DNA of 64,000 bases from Corticicoccus populi (GTDB lineage: Bacteria > Bacillota > Bacilli > Staphylococcales > Salinicoccaceae), in contig NZ_JBHUOQ010000003.1 of assembly GCF_042686195.1 (NCBI RefSeq), positions 196,681 to 260,680 of the forward strand. Reading direction: 5' to 3'. The stretch's first letter is position 1. Each line of letters opens with the position of its first letter. The notes beneath the pieces were generated by a model. It did not search any database. It was given only the letters and a program-made list of their open reading frames with translations, and was not told the DNA's origin. Made by a program: the position numbers and the translations under genes. This document shows, piece by piece, positions 24,005 to 32,713 of the stretch.

Positions 24005-24521
24005 AATTAAGCAGTTGTTTGATGAACTGGACAGTCAGGGATTTTTCTTTTCCGGTGAGACACTGGTGATCGGCTGTTCAACTTCAGAAGTGATTGGTGA
24101 GAGAATCGGCAGTCACAGTTCTTTAGAAGCAGCAGAAATAATATTCAGTACGCTTCAGTCACTCTCTGAAAAACATCACCTCGATTTAATCTTCCAGGGA
24201 TGTGAACATATTAACAGGGCGTTAACCCTGGAACGCAGGGTTGCAGAAAGGCTGAATGCCGAGATTGTTTCTGTCGTACCGCATCGTCAGGCGGGAGGCA
24301 GTCTGAGTGAATATGCATACAGACACTTAAGTGATGCGGTGGTTGTCGAAAAGATTACTGCAGATGCAGGAATTGATATCGGTCAGACACTGATTGGTAT
24401 GCATATCAGACATGTTGCCGTTCCAGTCCGGACAAACACCCAAAAAATTGGTGAAGCTGTTGTTACCATCGCAAAAAGCCGTCCGAAACTTATTGGTGGA
24501 CCGCGTGCGAAATATCAATAA
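23973..24521 (+). CDS. TIGR01440 / DUF436 family protein (YwlG)
   Basis: A 182-residue protein of the YwlG family (formerly DUF436), starting MSAEYARLKNEIKQLFDEL and containing TLVIGCSTSEVIGERIG and LIFQGCEHINRALT. The function is unknown. It lies between rpiB and glyA in many Firmicutes. I used ATG 23973 after GAGGGTGG rather than ATG 23958. It overlaps the end of rpiB, so translation is coupled. Confidence 0.88.
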   Translation: MSAEYARLKNEIKQLFDELDSQGFFFSGETLVIGCSTSEVIGERIGSHSSLEAAEIIFSTLQSLSEKHHLDLIFQGCEHINRALTLERRVAERLNAEIVSVVPHRQAGGSLSEYAYRHLSDAVVVEKITADAGIDIGQTLIGMHIRHVAVPVRTNTQKIGEAVVTIAKSRPKLIGGPRAKYQ

Positions 24522-24550
24522 TATTTAAAATAATAAGGAGAGTTATATAA

Positions 24551-25786
24551 ATGTCATATATTAAGTCAGAAGATCCAAAACTTTATGAGGCAATGCAGAA
24601 TGAGTTTGACCGTCAGAACAACAATATTGAATTAATCGCATCCGAAAACTTTGTATCACAGGCAGTGCTGGAAGCACAGGGGTCTACTTTAACAAACAAA
24701 TATGCAGAAGGCTATCCGGGGAAACGTTATTACGGCGGCTGTGAACATGTTGATGTAGTTGAAAGTCTTGCAATTGACCGTTTGAAGGAGATATTTGGAG
24801 CAGAATATGCAAATGTACAGCCTCATTCAGGTTCACAGGCAAATATGGGCGTTTACTTCTCCATTTTAGAGCCGGGTGATACAGTTCTCGGTATGAATTT
24901 AAGCCACGGCGGTCATTTGACTCACGGCAGCCCTGTTAACTTCAGCGGTAAATTATATAACTTTGTAGAATATGGTGTGACTAAAGACACTGAGAGAATC
25001 GACTATGATGCACTTCTTGAGCAGGCGAAAAAAGAGCAGCCTAAATTAATTCTTGCAGGCGCAAGTGCATACCCTTTTGAAATAGACTTTAAGAAATTCC
25101 GCGAGATTGCTGATGAAGTCGGTGCGTACTTCATGGTAGATATGGCGCATATCGCCGGACTCGTTGCAGCCGGTCTTCACCAGAACCCGGTTCCTTATGC
25201 GGACTTCGTTACTTCCACTACTCATAAAACAATGCGCGGACCACGCGGCGGCTTTATCCTTGCCAAAGAAAAATATACTAAAGAATTAAATAAAATTATC
25301 TTCCCGGGTATACAGGGCGGACCTTTGATGCATGTTATTGCAGGGAAAGCTGTTGCCTTCCGTGAAGCACTTCAGCCGGAGTTTAAAACTTATCAGGCGC
25401 AGGTGATTAAAAATGCACAGGCACTTGGAGCAAGACTGTCTGAAAAAGGATTAAGAATTGTCGGCGGCGGTACTGACAATCATCTGGTACTTGTAGATGT
25501 GAAAAGCTACGGATTGACAGGGAAAATTGCAGAGGAAGCGCTGGATGAAATCGGAATTACATGTAATAAAAATATGATTCCATTTGACGAAGCGTCACCA
25601 TTTGTTACTTCAGGCATCAGACTGGGTGCACCTGCAATGACTTCCAGAGGTTTCAACGAAGCGGATATGGAACAGGTCGCTGATTTGATTGTTGAAACAC
25701 TGAACCGTGTTAAAGAAGAGGCTTCTCTTGAAGGACTGCAGGAAAAAGTCCATGCTTTAACAGCAAAATATCCACTCTATAAATAG
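24551..25786 (+). CDS. glyA: Serine hydroxymethyltransferase
   Basis: A 411-residue PLP enzyme turning serine and tetrahydrofolate into glycine and methylene-tetrahydrofolate. The PLP lysine is in TSTTHKTMRGPRGGF. IELIASENFVSQAVLEAQGS, then NKYAEGYPGKRYYGGCEHVD, are the classic N-terminal motifs. It is full length, and AAGGAG precedes the ATG. upp follows 11 bases later. Confidence 0.97.
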   Translation: MSYIKSEDPKLYEAMQNEFDRQNNNIELIASENFVSQAVLEAQGSTLTNKYAEGYPGKRYYGGCEHVDVVESLAIDRLKEIFGAEYANVQPHSGSQANMGVYFSILEPGDTVLGMNLSHGGHLTHGSPVNFSGKLYNFVEYGVTKDTERIDYDALLEQAKKEQPKLILAGASAYPFEIDFKKFREIADEVGAYFMVDMAHIAGLVAAGLHQNPVPYADFVTSTTHKTMRGPRGGFILAKEKYTKELNKIIFPGIQGGPLMHVIAGKAVAFREALQPEFKTYQAQVIKNAQALGARLSEKGLRIVGGGTDNHLVLVDVKSYGLTGKIAEEALDEIGITCNKNMIPFDEASPFVTSGIRLGAPAMTSRGFNEADMEQVADLIVETLNRVKEEASLEGLQEKVHALTAKYPLYK

Positions 25787-25797
25787 GAGGACTATCT

Positions 25798-26427
25798 ATG
25801 TCTAATGTGCATGTAATGGATCATCCGTTAATTCAGCATAAGATGAGCTACATTCGTGATAAAAAAACGTCTACTAAAGACTTCAGGGAACTGGTTGATG
25901 AAGTCGGCATGCTGATGGTGTATGAGGTGACGAGAAATCTGCAGCTTGAAGATGTGGAAGTGGAAACGCCGATTACAACTATGACTGCAAAGCGTTTGAG
26001 CGGGAAGAAAATCTGCCTGGTTCCAATTTTAAGAGCCGGCCTCGGTATGCAGGAGGGAGTTCATAAACTAATCCCTGCTGCAAGGGTCGGGCATATTGGT
26101 CTTTACAGAGATCCGGAGACACTGCAGGCAGTTGAGTACTATGCAAAATTTCCGGCAGATATTGAAGACCGGGATATACTGGTGATTGACCCTATGCTTG
26201 CGACAGGTGCATCGGCAGTTGAAGCAATTACTGCAATTAAGAAAAGAGGCGCCAACAAAATCCGTTTTGTCTGCCTGATTGCTGCACCGGAAGGTGTAGA
26301 GGCACTGCAGAAGGCACATTCTGATGTCGACATATATATCGCTGCACTGGATGAAAAACTGGATGAAAAAAGTTATATTATTCCCGGCCTCGGTGATGCC
26401 GGGGACAGATTATTCGGAACACGTTAA
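25798..26427 (+). CDS. upp: Uracil phosphoribosyltransferase
   Basis: A 209-residue salvage enzyme making UMP from uracil and PRPP. The PRPP motif is DILVIDPMLATGASAVEAI. LVPILRAGLGMQEGV and the C-terminal YIIPGLGDAGDRLFGT (uracil loop) are intact. The RBS AGGAGG is strong. The order glyA-upp-mnaA-atp is that of staphylococci. Confidence 0.97.
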   Translation: MSNVHVMDHPLIQHKMSYIRDKKTSTKDFRELVDEVGMLMVYEVTRNLQLEDVEVETPITTMTAKRLSGKKICLVPILRAGLGMQEGVHKLIPAARVGHIGLYRDPETLQAVEYYAKFPADIEDRDILVIDPMLATGASAVEAITAIKKRGANKIRFVCLIAAPEGVEALQKAHSDVDIYIAALDEKLDEKSYIIPGLGDAGDRLFGTR

Positions 26428-26454
26428 ATTTTAAGGGATTTAAGGAGAAGTTGA

Positions 26455-27588
26455 ATGAAAAAAATAATGACCGTTTTTGGAACAAGACCTGAAGCAATTA
26501 AGATGGCACCACTTGTATTGGAATTGAAAAAAGACCCTGATCTTGAACCAATTGTTGTGGTTACAGCACAGCATCGTGAAATGCTTGACCAGGTACTTGG
26601 GATTTTTGGTATTACACCGGATTATGATCTTGATATTATGAAGCAGGGACAGACATTATCTGAAGTCACCGGGCGGGTAGTTACAGGTCTTGAGGCGATT
26701 ATTAAAGAAGCAGAGCCTGATATGATTTTAGTTCACGGAGATACGACAACTACTTTTGCCGGTAGTCTTGCTGCGTTTTATAATGAAGTGAGAATCGGAC
26801 ATGTTGAAGCGGGTCTTCGTACACATAATAAGTATTCACCGTTTCCTGAAGAGATGAACCGTCAGATGACAGGTGTGCTGGCAGATCTTCATTTCTCACC
26901 GACAGAAACATCAAGAGATAATCTGTTAAAAGAGAATAAGGATGAAAATTTAATTTCAGTCACAGGCAATACTGCAATTGATGCGTTAAAGACCACTGTG
27001 AATGAGGACTATAAGAGCGAAATCATCGATAAGCATAAAGATAACAAAGTAATCTTGTTAACAGCGCACAGAAGAGAGAATATCGGTGTACCGATGGAGA
27101 ACATCTTCAGTGCGGTGCGTGACATCGTTGATGAGTTTGAAGATGTAACAGTCGTTTATCCTATTCATAAAAATCCGAAGGTCCGGGAAATTGCGGCCAA
27201 GTATTTATCTGATCACGACAGAATCGAAATTATTGAACCGCTTGATGTATTTGATTTTCATAATTTTGCTGCCAAAAGCCATATCATTATGACTGATTCA
27301 GGCGGTGTTCAGGAAGAAGCACCGTCACTTGGGAAGCCTGTACTTGTACTGCGTGATACCACTGAGCGTCCGGAAGGTGTTGAGGCAGGAACCTTGAAGC
27401 TTGCCGGTATAGACAAAGAAAACATCTATAAGCTGACAAAAGAACTGCTGGAAGATACTTCTTTATATGAGAAAATGTCCAAGGCATCCAATCCTTACGG
27501 TGATGGAGAAGCATCGAGAAGAATATGCGAAAATATAAAATATTATTACGGGATTTTGGGAGAAAAACCTGCAAGTTTTAGAGTGTGA
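26455..27588 (+). CDS. mnaA: UDP-N-acetylglucosamine 2-epimerase (non-hydrolysing)
   Basis: A 377-residue WecB/MnaA epimerase interconverting UDP-GlcNAc and UDP-ManNAc, the ManNAc donor for the wall teichoic acid linkage unit. KIMTVFGTRPEAIKMAPL is the family start, HVEAGLRTHNKYSPFPEEMNR the active-site segment, and TDSGGVQEEAPSLGKPVLVLR the UDP-binding motif with DTTERPEG after it. Its place between upp and the atp operon is as in S. aureus. Confidence 0.93.
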   Translation: MKKIMTVFGTRPEAIKMAPLVLELKKDPDLEPIVVVTAQHREMLDQVLGIFGITPDYDLDIMKQGQTLSEVTGRVVTGLEAIIKEAEPDMILVHGDTTTTFAGSLAAFYNEVRIGHVEAGLRTHNKYSPFPEEMNRQMTGVLADLHFSPTETSRDNLLKENKDENLISVTGNTAIDALKTTVNEDYKSEIIDKHKDNKVILLTAHRRENIGVPMENIFSAVRDIVDEFEDVTVVYPIHKNPKVREIAAKYLSDHDRIEIIEPLDVFDFHNFAAKSHIIMTDSGGVQEEAPSLGKPVLVLRDTTERPEGVEAGTLKLAGIDKENIYKLTKELLEDTSLYEKMSKASNPYGDGEASRRICENIKYYYGILGEKPASFRV

Positions 27589-27646
27589 AAAATATGTCAA
27601 TATTATGTCGGAAGTGTTGATATATCGAAATAATTCCAACAAAATA

Positions 27647-27675
27647 TTGACACTAAATTATCACTAATATATCAT
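27647..27675 (+). promoter_or_regulatory. atp operon promoter
   Basis: TTGACA (27647-27652), 17-base spacer, TATCAT (27670-27675), 55 bases before atpI. It is one of the best SigA matches in the window. Confidence 0.75.
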
Positions 27676-27730
27676 TACAAGAGTAATGTAACGGTTTCAT
27701 AAAACGGGCCGTTAATACCACTAGGAGACA

Positions 27731-28093
27731 ATGTTGAAAGTGTCATTTTTAAGACGATTTTTCCATCACTTTTTGAAGTTTTTACTTATCCCTCTCATTT
27801 TAAGCATACTCATATTTGCAGTTACACAATCATCAATAGCAGCAGGCGCCGCATTAGGCACTTTTGCGTCAATATTGATGAATTTAAACTGGCTCTATCA
27901 CCTTGAGAAATCTTATGACAGTGATGTTGAACGGGTAAAGACAGGGACGCTGACACGCTTTTTGATTGTGATTATGACTTGTCTCATCTGGGTGCGTTTC
28001 CCGGAAGTGTTTAATATTTTTGCGATAGCTGCAGGGCTTGCCCTTAGTTATATATTAATTATAGTACGTGGAATTAAAGAATTGACGAAGTGA
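27731..28093 (+). CDS. atpI: ATP synthase subunit I
   Basis: A 120-residue membrane protein with about four hydrophobic helices (FLLIPLILSILIFAV, SIAAGAALGTFASILM, FLIVIMTCLIWV, IFAIAAGLALSYILII), the usual layout of AtpI, which helps c-ring assembly and Mg2+ handling. Sequence similarity in this family is low, so the call rests on topology and on position directly before atpB. Start ATG 27731 with TAGGAGA. Confidence 0.8.
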   Translation: MLKVSFLRRFFHHFLKFLLIPLILSILIFAVTQSSIAAGAALGTFASILMNLNWLYHLEKSYDSDVERVKTGTLTRFLIVIMTCLIWVRFPEVFNIFAIAAGLALSYILIIVRGIKELTK

Positions 28094-28106
28094 AAGAGGT
28101 GAGAAA

Positions 28107-28844
28107 ATGGAGCATGGAAGTCCTACGAGAACGATAGACTTATTTGGACTGCCGATAACATTTGAATTATCAACATCAATGATGATTATTTTGACATGTC
28201 TGATAGTGTTTTTTACATTATTCTTTATGACAAGAAAGCTTGCGGTCAGACCGACAGGGAAACCTCAGGTATTGGTAGAAGCACTGATGAACTTCGTCAG
28301 AGGTATTATATCAAGTAATATGGCATGGAAAACAGGCGGTAAATTCCACTTTTTTGCATTGACTTTAATTACGTTTATCTTTACAGCGAACATCCTGGGT
28401 ATTCCGTTCATGTTTGTTGCTCCGGACGCAGAGCACACATTATGGTGGAAATCACCAACAGCAGATCCGACAGTTACTTTGACTTTGGCAGGACTGATGA
28501 TTGTATTGACACATTATTATGGTGTGAAAATGCGTGGTTTCGGAAGTTATATTAAAGAGTATTTCAAACCGATGTGGTGGTTTGCCCCAATTAAGTTCAT
28601 CGAGGAATTTACATACAACTTAACATTGGGTCTCAGACTTTACGGTAATATTTATGCAGGTGAAGTACTTTTGACACTGCTTTTAACTTTGGTTACAGGC
28701 GGTACAATTCTCGGCGCAGTCGGCGGTTTTATTCCGATGATGATCTGGCAGGGATTTAAAGTCTTTATAAGCGGAATTCAGGCGTTTATATTTGTTATGT
28801 TAGCGATGGTTTATCTATCACATAAAGTGAGCGAAGACCATTAA
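28107..28844 (+). CDS. atpB: ATP synthase Fo subunit a
   Basis: A 245-residue multispanning proton-channel subunit. The essential Arg is in EFTYNLTLGLRLYGNIYAGEV, and the last helices GFIPMMIWQGFKVFISGIQ, then AFIFVMLAMVYLSHK, are typical. It forms the half-channels next to the c-ring. Second gene of the complete atpIBEFHAGDC operon. Confidence 0.96.
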   Translation: MEHGSPTRTIDLFGLPITFELSTSMMIILTCLIVFFTLFFMTRKLAVRPTGKPQVLVEALMNFVRGIISSNMAWKTGGKFHFFALTLITFIFTANILGIPFMFVAPDAEHTLWWKSPTADPTVTLTLAGLMIVLTHYYGVKMRGFGSYIKEYFKPMWWFAPIKFIEEFTYNLTLGLRLYGNIYAGEVLLTLLLTLVTGGTILGAVGGFIPMMIWQGFKVFISGIQAFIFVMLAMVYLSHKVSEDH

Positions 28845-28885
28845 TATAAAATTTTATTTATAGAATAATTAGGAGGAAATATATT

Positions 28886-29101
28886 ATGAGTTTATTAGCA
28901 GCTGGTATTGCGGCAGGATTAGCGGCACTTGGTGCATCTTTCGGTATTGGTATGGTAGTTTCTAAAACAGTTGAAGGGGTTGCGCGTCAGCCGGAATCAC
29001 GCGGACCACTTATGGGTATCATGTTCATTGGTATCGGTGTTGTAGAAGCGGTGCCGATTATGGCGATCGTTATTTCATTCTTACTTATGTTCACGTTCTA
29101 A
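28886..29101 (+). CDS. atpE: ATP synthase Fo subunit c
   Basis: A 71-residue two-helix hairpin protein that forms the rotary c-ring. The loop motif GVARQPESRG (with the RQPE turn) and the proton-carrying Glu in IGVVEAVPIMAIV are present. The Glu, together with the lack of a Na+-site Gln, Ser and Thr set, points to H+ coupling. The RBS is AGGAGGA. An intercistronic hairpin follows the gene. Confidence 0.96.
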   Translation: MSLLAAGIAAGLAALGASFGIGMVVSKTVEGVARQPESRGPLMGIMFIGIGVVEAVPIMAIVISFLLMFTF

Positions 29102-29115
29102 GAATCGTTACTTTT

Positions 29116-29143
29116 GGCGAAGTCTTCCAATTAAGATTTCGCC
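29116..29143 (+). other. Intercistronic hairpin between atpE and atpF
   Basis: Eleven-pair stem ggcgaagtctt / aagatttcgcc (one G-T pair) with a 6-base loop and no long T run after it. It could be a partial terminator or an RNA-stability element that raises subunit c output relative to the distal genes. Confidence 0.6.
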
Positions 29144-29200
29144 CTCTTATTATGTCAACTAACGAATTTTATGAGACTTTCTTGAAAGGAGTGTACATGA

Positions 29201-29716
29201 GTGGATTTTCTTATTTTAGGTGCTGCTGATACGATGGGTTCTGCGATTGGGACAAGTATTGTTCTTTTGGCAAGTTTCCTGATACTGCTTCTCGCTTTGT
29301 CATATTTCGTATGGAAGCCCGTTAAAAAAATCATGGATGACCGTGAACAGTTTATCCATGACGAAATTAGCGATGCTGAAAAACGCAAAGAAGAATCAAT
29401 TAGAGTACAGGAAGAAAACGAAGCATTATTAAAGAAAACTCAATCTGAGATTTCCGAGATGATGGAAAATGCAAAAGGCCAGGCGAAAAAAGAACAGGAA
29501 GCAATTATTCATGATGCGAATACGCGTGCAAATCAATTGATTAAAGACGCAAAAGCAGATGTTGAAAGCGAGAAAGAAAAAGCTGTCAGAGAGATCAATG
29601 ATCAAGTGGCGGAATTATCTGTTCTTATTGCAAGAAAGATGATTTCAAAAGAAATCAGCGAAAAAGAACAAAAAGAACTTGTGACGAAGTACATACAGGA
29701 AGCAGGGGATAAATAA
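29201..29716 (+). CDS. atpF: ATP synthase Fo subunit b
   Basis: A 171-residue stator subunit: one N-terminal membrane helix (IVLLASFLILLLALSYFVW) followed by a long charged coiled coil to the C-terminus that contacts delta. Translation must begin at GTG 29201 in this frame, 9 bases after AAGGAG. An out-of-frame ATG at 29197 lies closer to the ribosome site and would give only ten residues. Confidence 0.93.
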   Translation: MDFLILGAADTMGSAIGTSIVLLASFLILLLALSYFVWKPVKKIMDDREQFIHDEISDAEKRKEESIRVQEENEALLKKTQSEISEMMENAKGQAKKEQEAIIHDANTRANQLIKDAKADVESEKEKAVREINDQVAELSVLIARKMISKEISEKEQKELVTKYIQEAGDK

Positions 29717-30258
29717 TGGCTAATTCTGCAAAGAAATATGCTCAAGCTTTATTCAGTGCGGTCCAGGATGAAAATACTTTAAAACGAGTACATGAAGATT
29801 TTGAAGTTGTTATGAAAAGTATTGAAAATGTGCCCGGCTTTAACGATTTTATGGAGAACCCTAGAATCCGCAAAGAATCCCGGAAAGCTTTGATTGAAAC
29901 GACATTTAAAGGGGTTGAAAAGCCTCTCTTGAACACGCTTTTAATCTTATCCGACAAAAACAAATTGAATGAACTGTCTGATGTACACGCTGCATTTGTA
30001 GATGAGTACAACAAGCATGAAAATCAACAGTATGTTGTAGTCGAATCAACATATAAATTGTCGGCGGAAGAGCTTGATGAAATCGGTAAATATTTTATTA
30101 ACAAAACAGGTTATGAAAAATTGTTAATCGACAATAAAGTGAATGAAGAATTGATTGGCGGTATTAAGGTTTTCATCGGAACTCGTGTTTACGATGGATC
30201 TGTAAGCGGCCAGCTCGAATCTCTACAGAATCAGTTCAAAGAACGGACGAATAGCTAA
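29716..30258 (+). CDS. atpH: ATP synthase F1 subunit delta
   Basis: A 180-residue subunit that links the b stator to the top of F1. The N-terminal six-helix domain (ANSAKKYAQALFSAVQDEN, FNDFMENPRI) and the C-terminal GGIKVFIGTRVYDGSVSGQL are typical. Its ATG overlaps the atpF stop codon (TAATG), so translation is coupled. Confidence 0.95.
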   Translation: MANSAKKYAQALFSAVQDENTLKRVHEDFEVVMKSIENVPGFNDFMENPRIRKESRKALIETTFKGVEKPLLNTLLILSDKNKLNELSDVHAAFVDEYNKHENQQYVVVESTYKLSAEELDEIGKYFINKTGYEKLLIDNKVNEELIGGIKVFIGTRVYDGSVSGQLESLQNQFKERTNS

Positions 30259-30273
30259 TTAAGGAGTGATTTT

Positions 30274-31782
30274 ATGGCAATCAAAGCTGATGAAATCAGT
30301 GCTCTGTTAAAAAGCCAGATTGAAAACTATGAAGCAGATATGAAAGTATCTGATGTAGGTACTGTAATCCAGGTGGGTGACGGTATTGCACTTGCTCATG
30401 GTTTAAGTGATGCAATGGCTGGAGAGTTACTTGAATTTCCTAGCGGTGTTCTGGGTCTTGCCCAGAGCTTAGAGGAAAATAATATCGGTATTGTAATTTT
30501 AGGACCATCTGATGATATAAAAGAAGGCGACGAAGTAAAGCGTACAGGTCGTATTATGGAAGTACCTGTTGGTGAAGAACTGGTTGGAAGAGTAGTTAAC
30601 CCGCTTGGTCAGCCTATTGACGGCAAAGGGCCGCTCGGTACAACTAAAACACGACCAATTGAAAGTCCTGCAACTGGTGTTATGGCACGTAAAAGTGTTG
30701 ATGAGCCGCTGCAGACAGGTATTAAAGCGATTGACGCACTTGTACCGATCGGACGTGGTCAGCGTGAATTAATCATCGGTGACCGTCAGACAGGTAAAAC
30801 AACTGTAGCAATTGATACAATTTTAAACCAAAAAGATCAGGATATGATCTGTGTTTATGTTGCAATCGGACAGAAAGAATCAACAGTTCGTTCAACTGTT
30901 GAAACATTACGTAAAAATGGTGCACTTGATTACACAATCGTTGTTTCTGCAAGTGCGTCACAGCCGGCACCTTTATTATACATCTCACCATATGCAGGTG
31001 TATCAATGGCAGAAGAATTTATGTTTAACGGTAAACATGTACTGATTGTATATGATGATTTAACAAAACAGGCAGCAGCTTACCGTGAATTATCATTACT
31101 ACTTCGCCGTCCGCCGGGACGTGAAGCATATCCAGGGGATGTCTTCTATCTTCACAGCCGTTTACTTGAACGTGCGGCAAAACTGAATGATGAGTTAGGC
31201 GGAGGTTCAATTACTGCACTGCCGTTTATTGAAACACAAGCCGGAGATATCAGTGCGTTCGTACCAACAAACGTAATCTCCATCACTGACGGACAGATCT
31301 TCCTGCAGTCAGACTTATTCTTCTCAGGTGTACGTCCGGCAATAAACGCCGGGTTATCGGTATCCCGTGTAGGCGGATCTGCTCAGATTAAAGCGATGAA
31401 GAAGGTTGCAGGTACACTGCGTCTTGATTTGGCTGCTTATCGTGAGCTTGAAGCTTTCGCACAGTTCGGTTCTGACCTTGATGCAGCTACTGCGTCTAAA
31501 TTAGAGCGTGGTAAGCGTACTGTTGAAGTGTTAAAACAGGACGAAAACAAACCATTAAAAGTCGAGCAGCAGGTTGCAATTTTATATGCACTTGTTAACG
31601 GCCACTTAGATGATATTTTAGTTGAAGATATTACACGCTTTGAAGATGAATTCCTTCACTGGCTTGCTTCCAATGAGGCAGCACTGCTGAATGGTATTCG
31701 TGATACGAAGCAGCTTCCTGAAGACGGTGCATTTGTTAATGCTATTAATAGTTTCAAGAAGATTTTCAACCCTTCAAAATAG
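30274..31782 (+). CDS. atpA: ATP synthase F1 subunit alpha
   Basis: A 502-residue nucleotide-binding subunit, non-catalytic in F1. The P-loop is GDRQTGKTTVAIDT, and the family signature is in the PAINAGLSVSRVGGSAQ segment, which carries the arginine finger. It is full length with RBS AAGGAG. Confidence 0.98.
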   Translation: MAIKADEISALLKSQIENYEADMKVSDVGTVIQVGDGIALAHGLSDAMAGELLEFPSGVLGLAQSLEENNIGIVILGPSDDIKEGDEVKRTGRIMEVPVGEELVGRVVNPLGQPIDGKGPLGTTKTRPIESPATGVMARKSVDEPLQTGIKAIDALVPIGRGQRELIIGDRQTGKTTVAIDTILNQKDQDMICVYVAIGQKESTVRSTVETLRKNGALDYTIVVSASASQPAPLLYISPYAGVSMAEEFMFNGKHVLIVYDDLTKQAAAYRELSLLLRRPPGREAYPGDVFYLHSRLLERAAKLNDELGGGSITALPFIETQAGDISAFVPTNVISITDGQIFLQSDLFFSGVRPAINAGLSVSRVGGSAQIKAMKKVAGTLRLDLAAYRELEAFAQFGSDLDAATASKLERGKRTVEVLKQDENKPLKVEQQVAILYALVNGHLDDILVEDITRFEDEFLHWLASNEAALLNGIRDTKQLPEDGAFVNAINSFKKIFNPSK

Positions 31783-31812
31783 GGACTAAAAAGGATTTAA
31801 GGTGGTGAATGA

Positions 31813-32691
31813 ATGGCTTCGCTTAGAGAAATAGAAGGTCGTATTGGATCTACTAAGAAGACGAGTCAAATCACGAGTGCGATGCACATGGTGGCGAATT
31901 CAAAACTTCGCCGTGCAGAAGAAAACTCTGTGAAATTCCAGCCGTACATGGAAAAATTACAGGATGCGGTTCAGGCAATTGCATCAGGTGACTCGTCAAG
32001 TTCCCACCCTATGCTTGAAGAACGACCGGTGAAACGTACCGGATATGTTGTTATCACAAGTGATAGTGGGCTTGCTGGTCCATATAACGCAAATGTTTTG
32101 AAGGCTCTCACAAAAGAGATTAAAGAACGTCACAATAATGATAAAGATTTTTATGATATTTTTGTTATCGGCCGGATGGGATATGAATTTCTAAATTCCC
32201 GGGGATACAATGTTACTTCATACCGGACTGGTCTTCAGGACCAGCCGGACTTTGCAAGTGTGAAGGAAGTGACACACCAGGCAGTAAGTCAGTTTATAGA
32301 CGAGGATATTGATGAATTATTTATTGTGTTTAATAAATTCGTCAATGTACTTGAACAAAAAGTGACTATTAACAAACTGCTTCCGTTGACTGAAGAAAAT
32401 GCTGAAGAAACTTCATCATCAAGCGAGACTCTGGCATCGTATGAATTTGAGCCTGATAAAGAGTCATTACTTGAGGTAATACTGCCTCAGTATGCTGAAA
32501 GTTTAATTTACGGCTCATTACTTGATGCTAAAGCAAGTGAGTATGCAGCACGTATGACTGCTATGAAAGCCGCAACAGATAATGCCAAAGAATTAATTGG
32601 TGATTTAACATTGGAGTATAACCGAGTGCGACAAGCAGCAATCACTCAGGAGATTACCGAAATTGTCGGTGGCGCTGCTGCACTAGAATAA
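31813..32691 (+). CDS. atpG: ATP synthase F1 subunit gamma
   Basis: A 292-residue rotor subunit. The N-terminal helix ASLREIEGRIGSTKKTSQIT and the C-terminal helix with MKAATDNAKELIGDLTLEYN form the central coiled coil that turns in alpha3beta3. It ends with AAITQEITEIVGGAAALE. The middle contains a Ser/Glu-rich stretch (EENAEETSSSSETLASYE) in the variable region. Confidence 0.96.
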   Translation: MASLREIEGRIGSTKKTSQITSAMHMVANSKLRRAEENSVKFQPYMEKLQDAVQAIASGDSSSSHPMLEERPVKRTGYVVITSDSGLAGPYNANVLKALTKEIKERHNNDKDFYDIFVIGRMGYEFLNSRGYNVTSYRTGLQDQPDFASVKEVTHQAVSQFIDEDIDELFIVFNKFVNVLEQKVTINKLLPLTEENAEETSSSSETLASYEFEPDKESLLEVILPQYAESLIYGSLLDAKASEYAARMTAMKAATDNAKELIGDLTLEYNRVRQAAITQEITEIVGGAAALE

Positions 32692-32713
32692 GAAATGACT
32701 AGGAGGAAAACGA

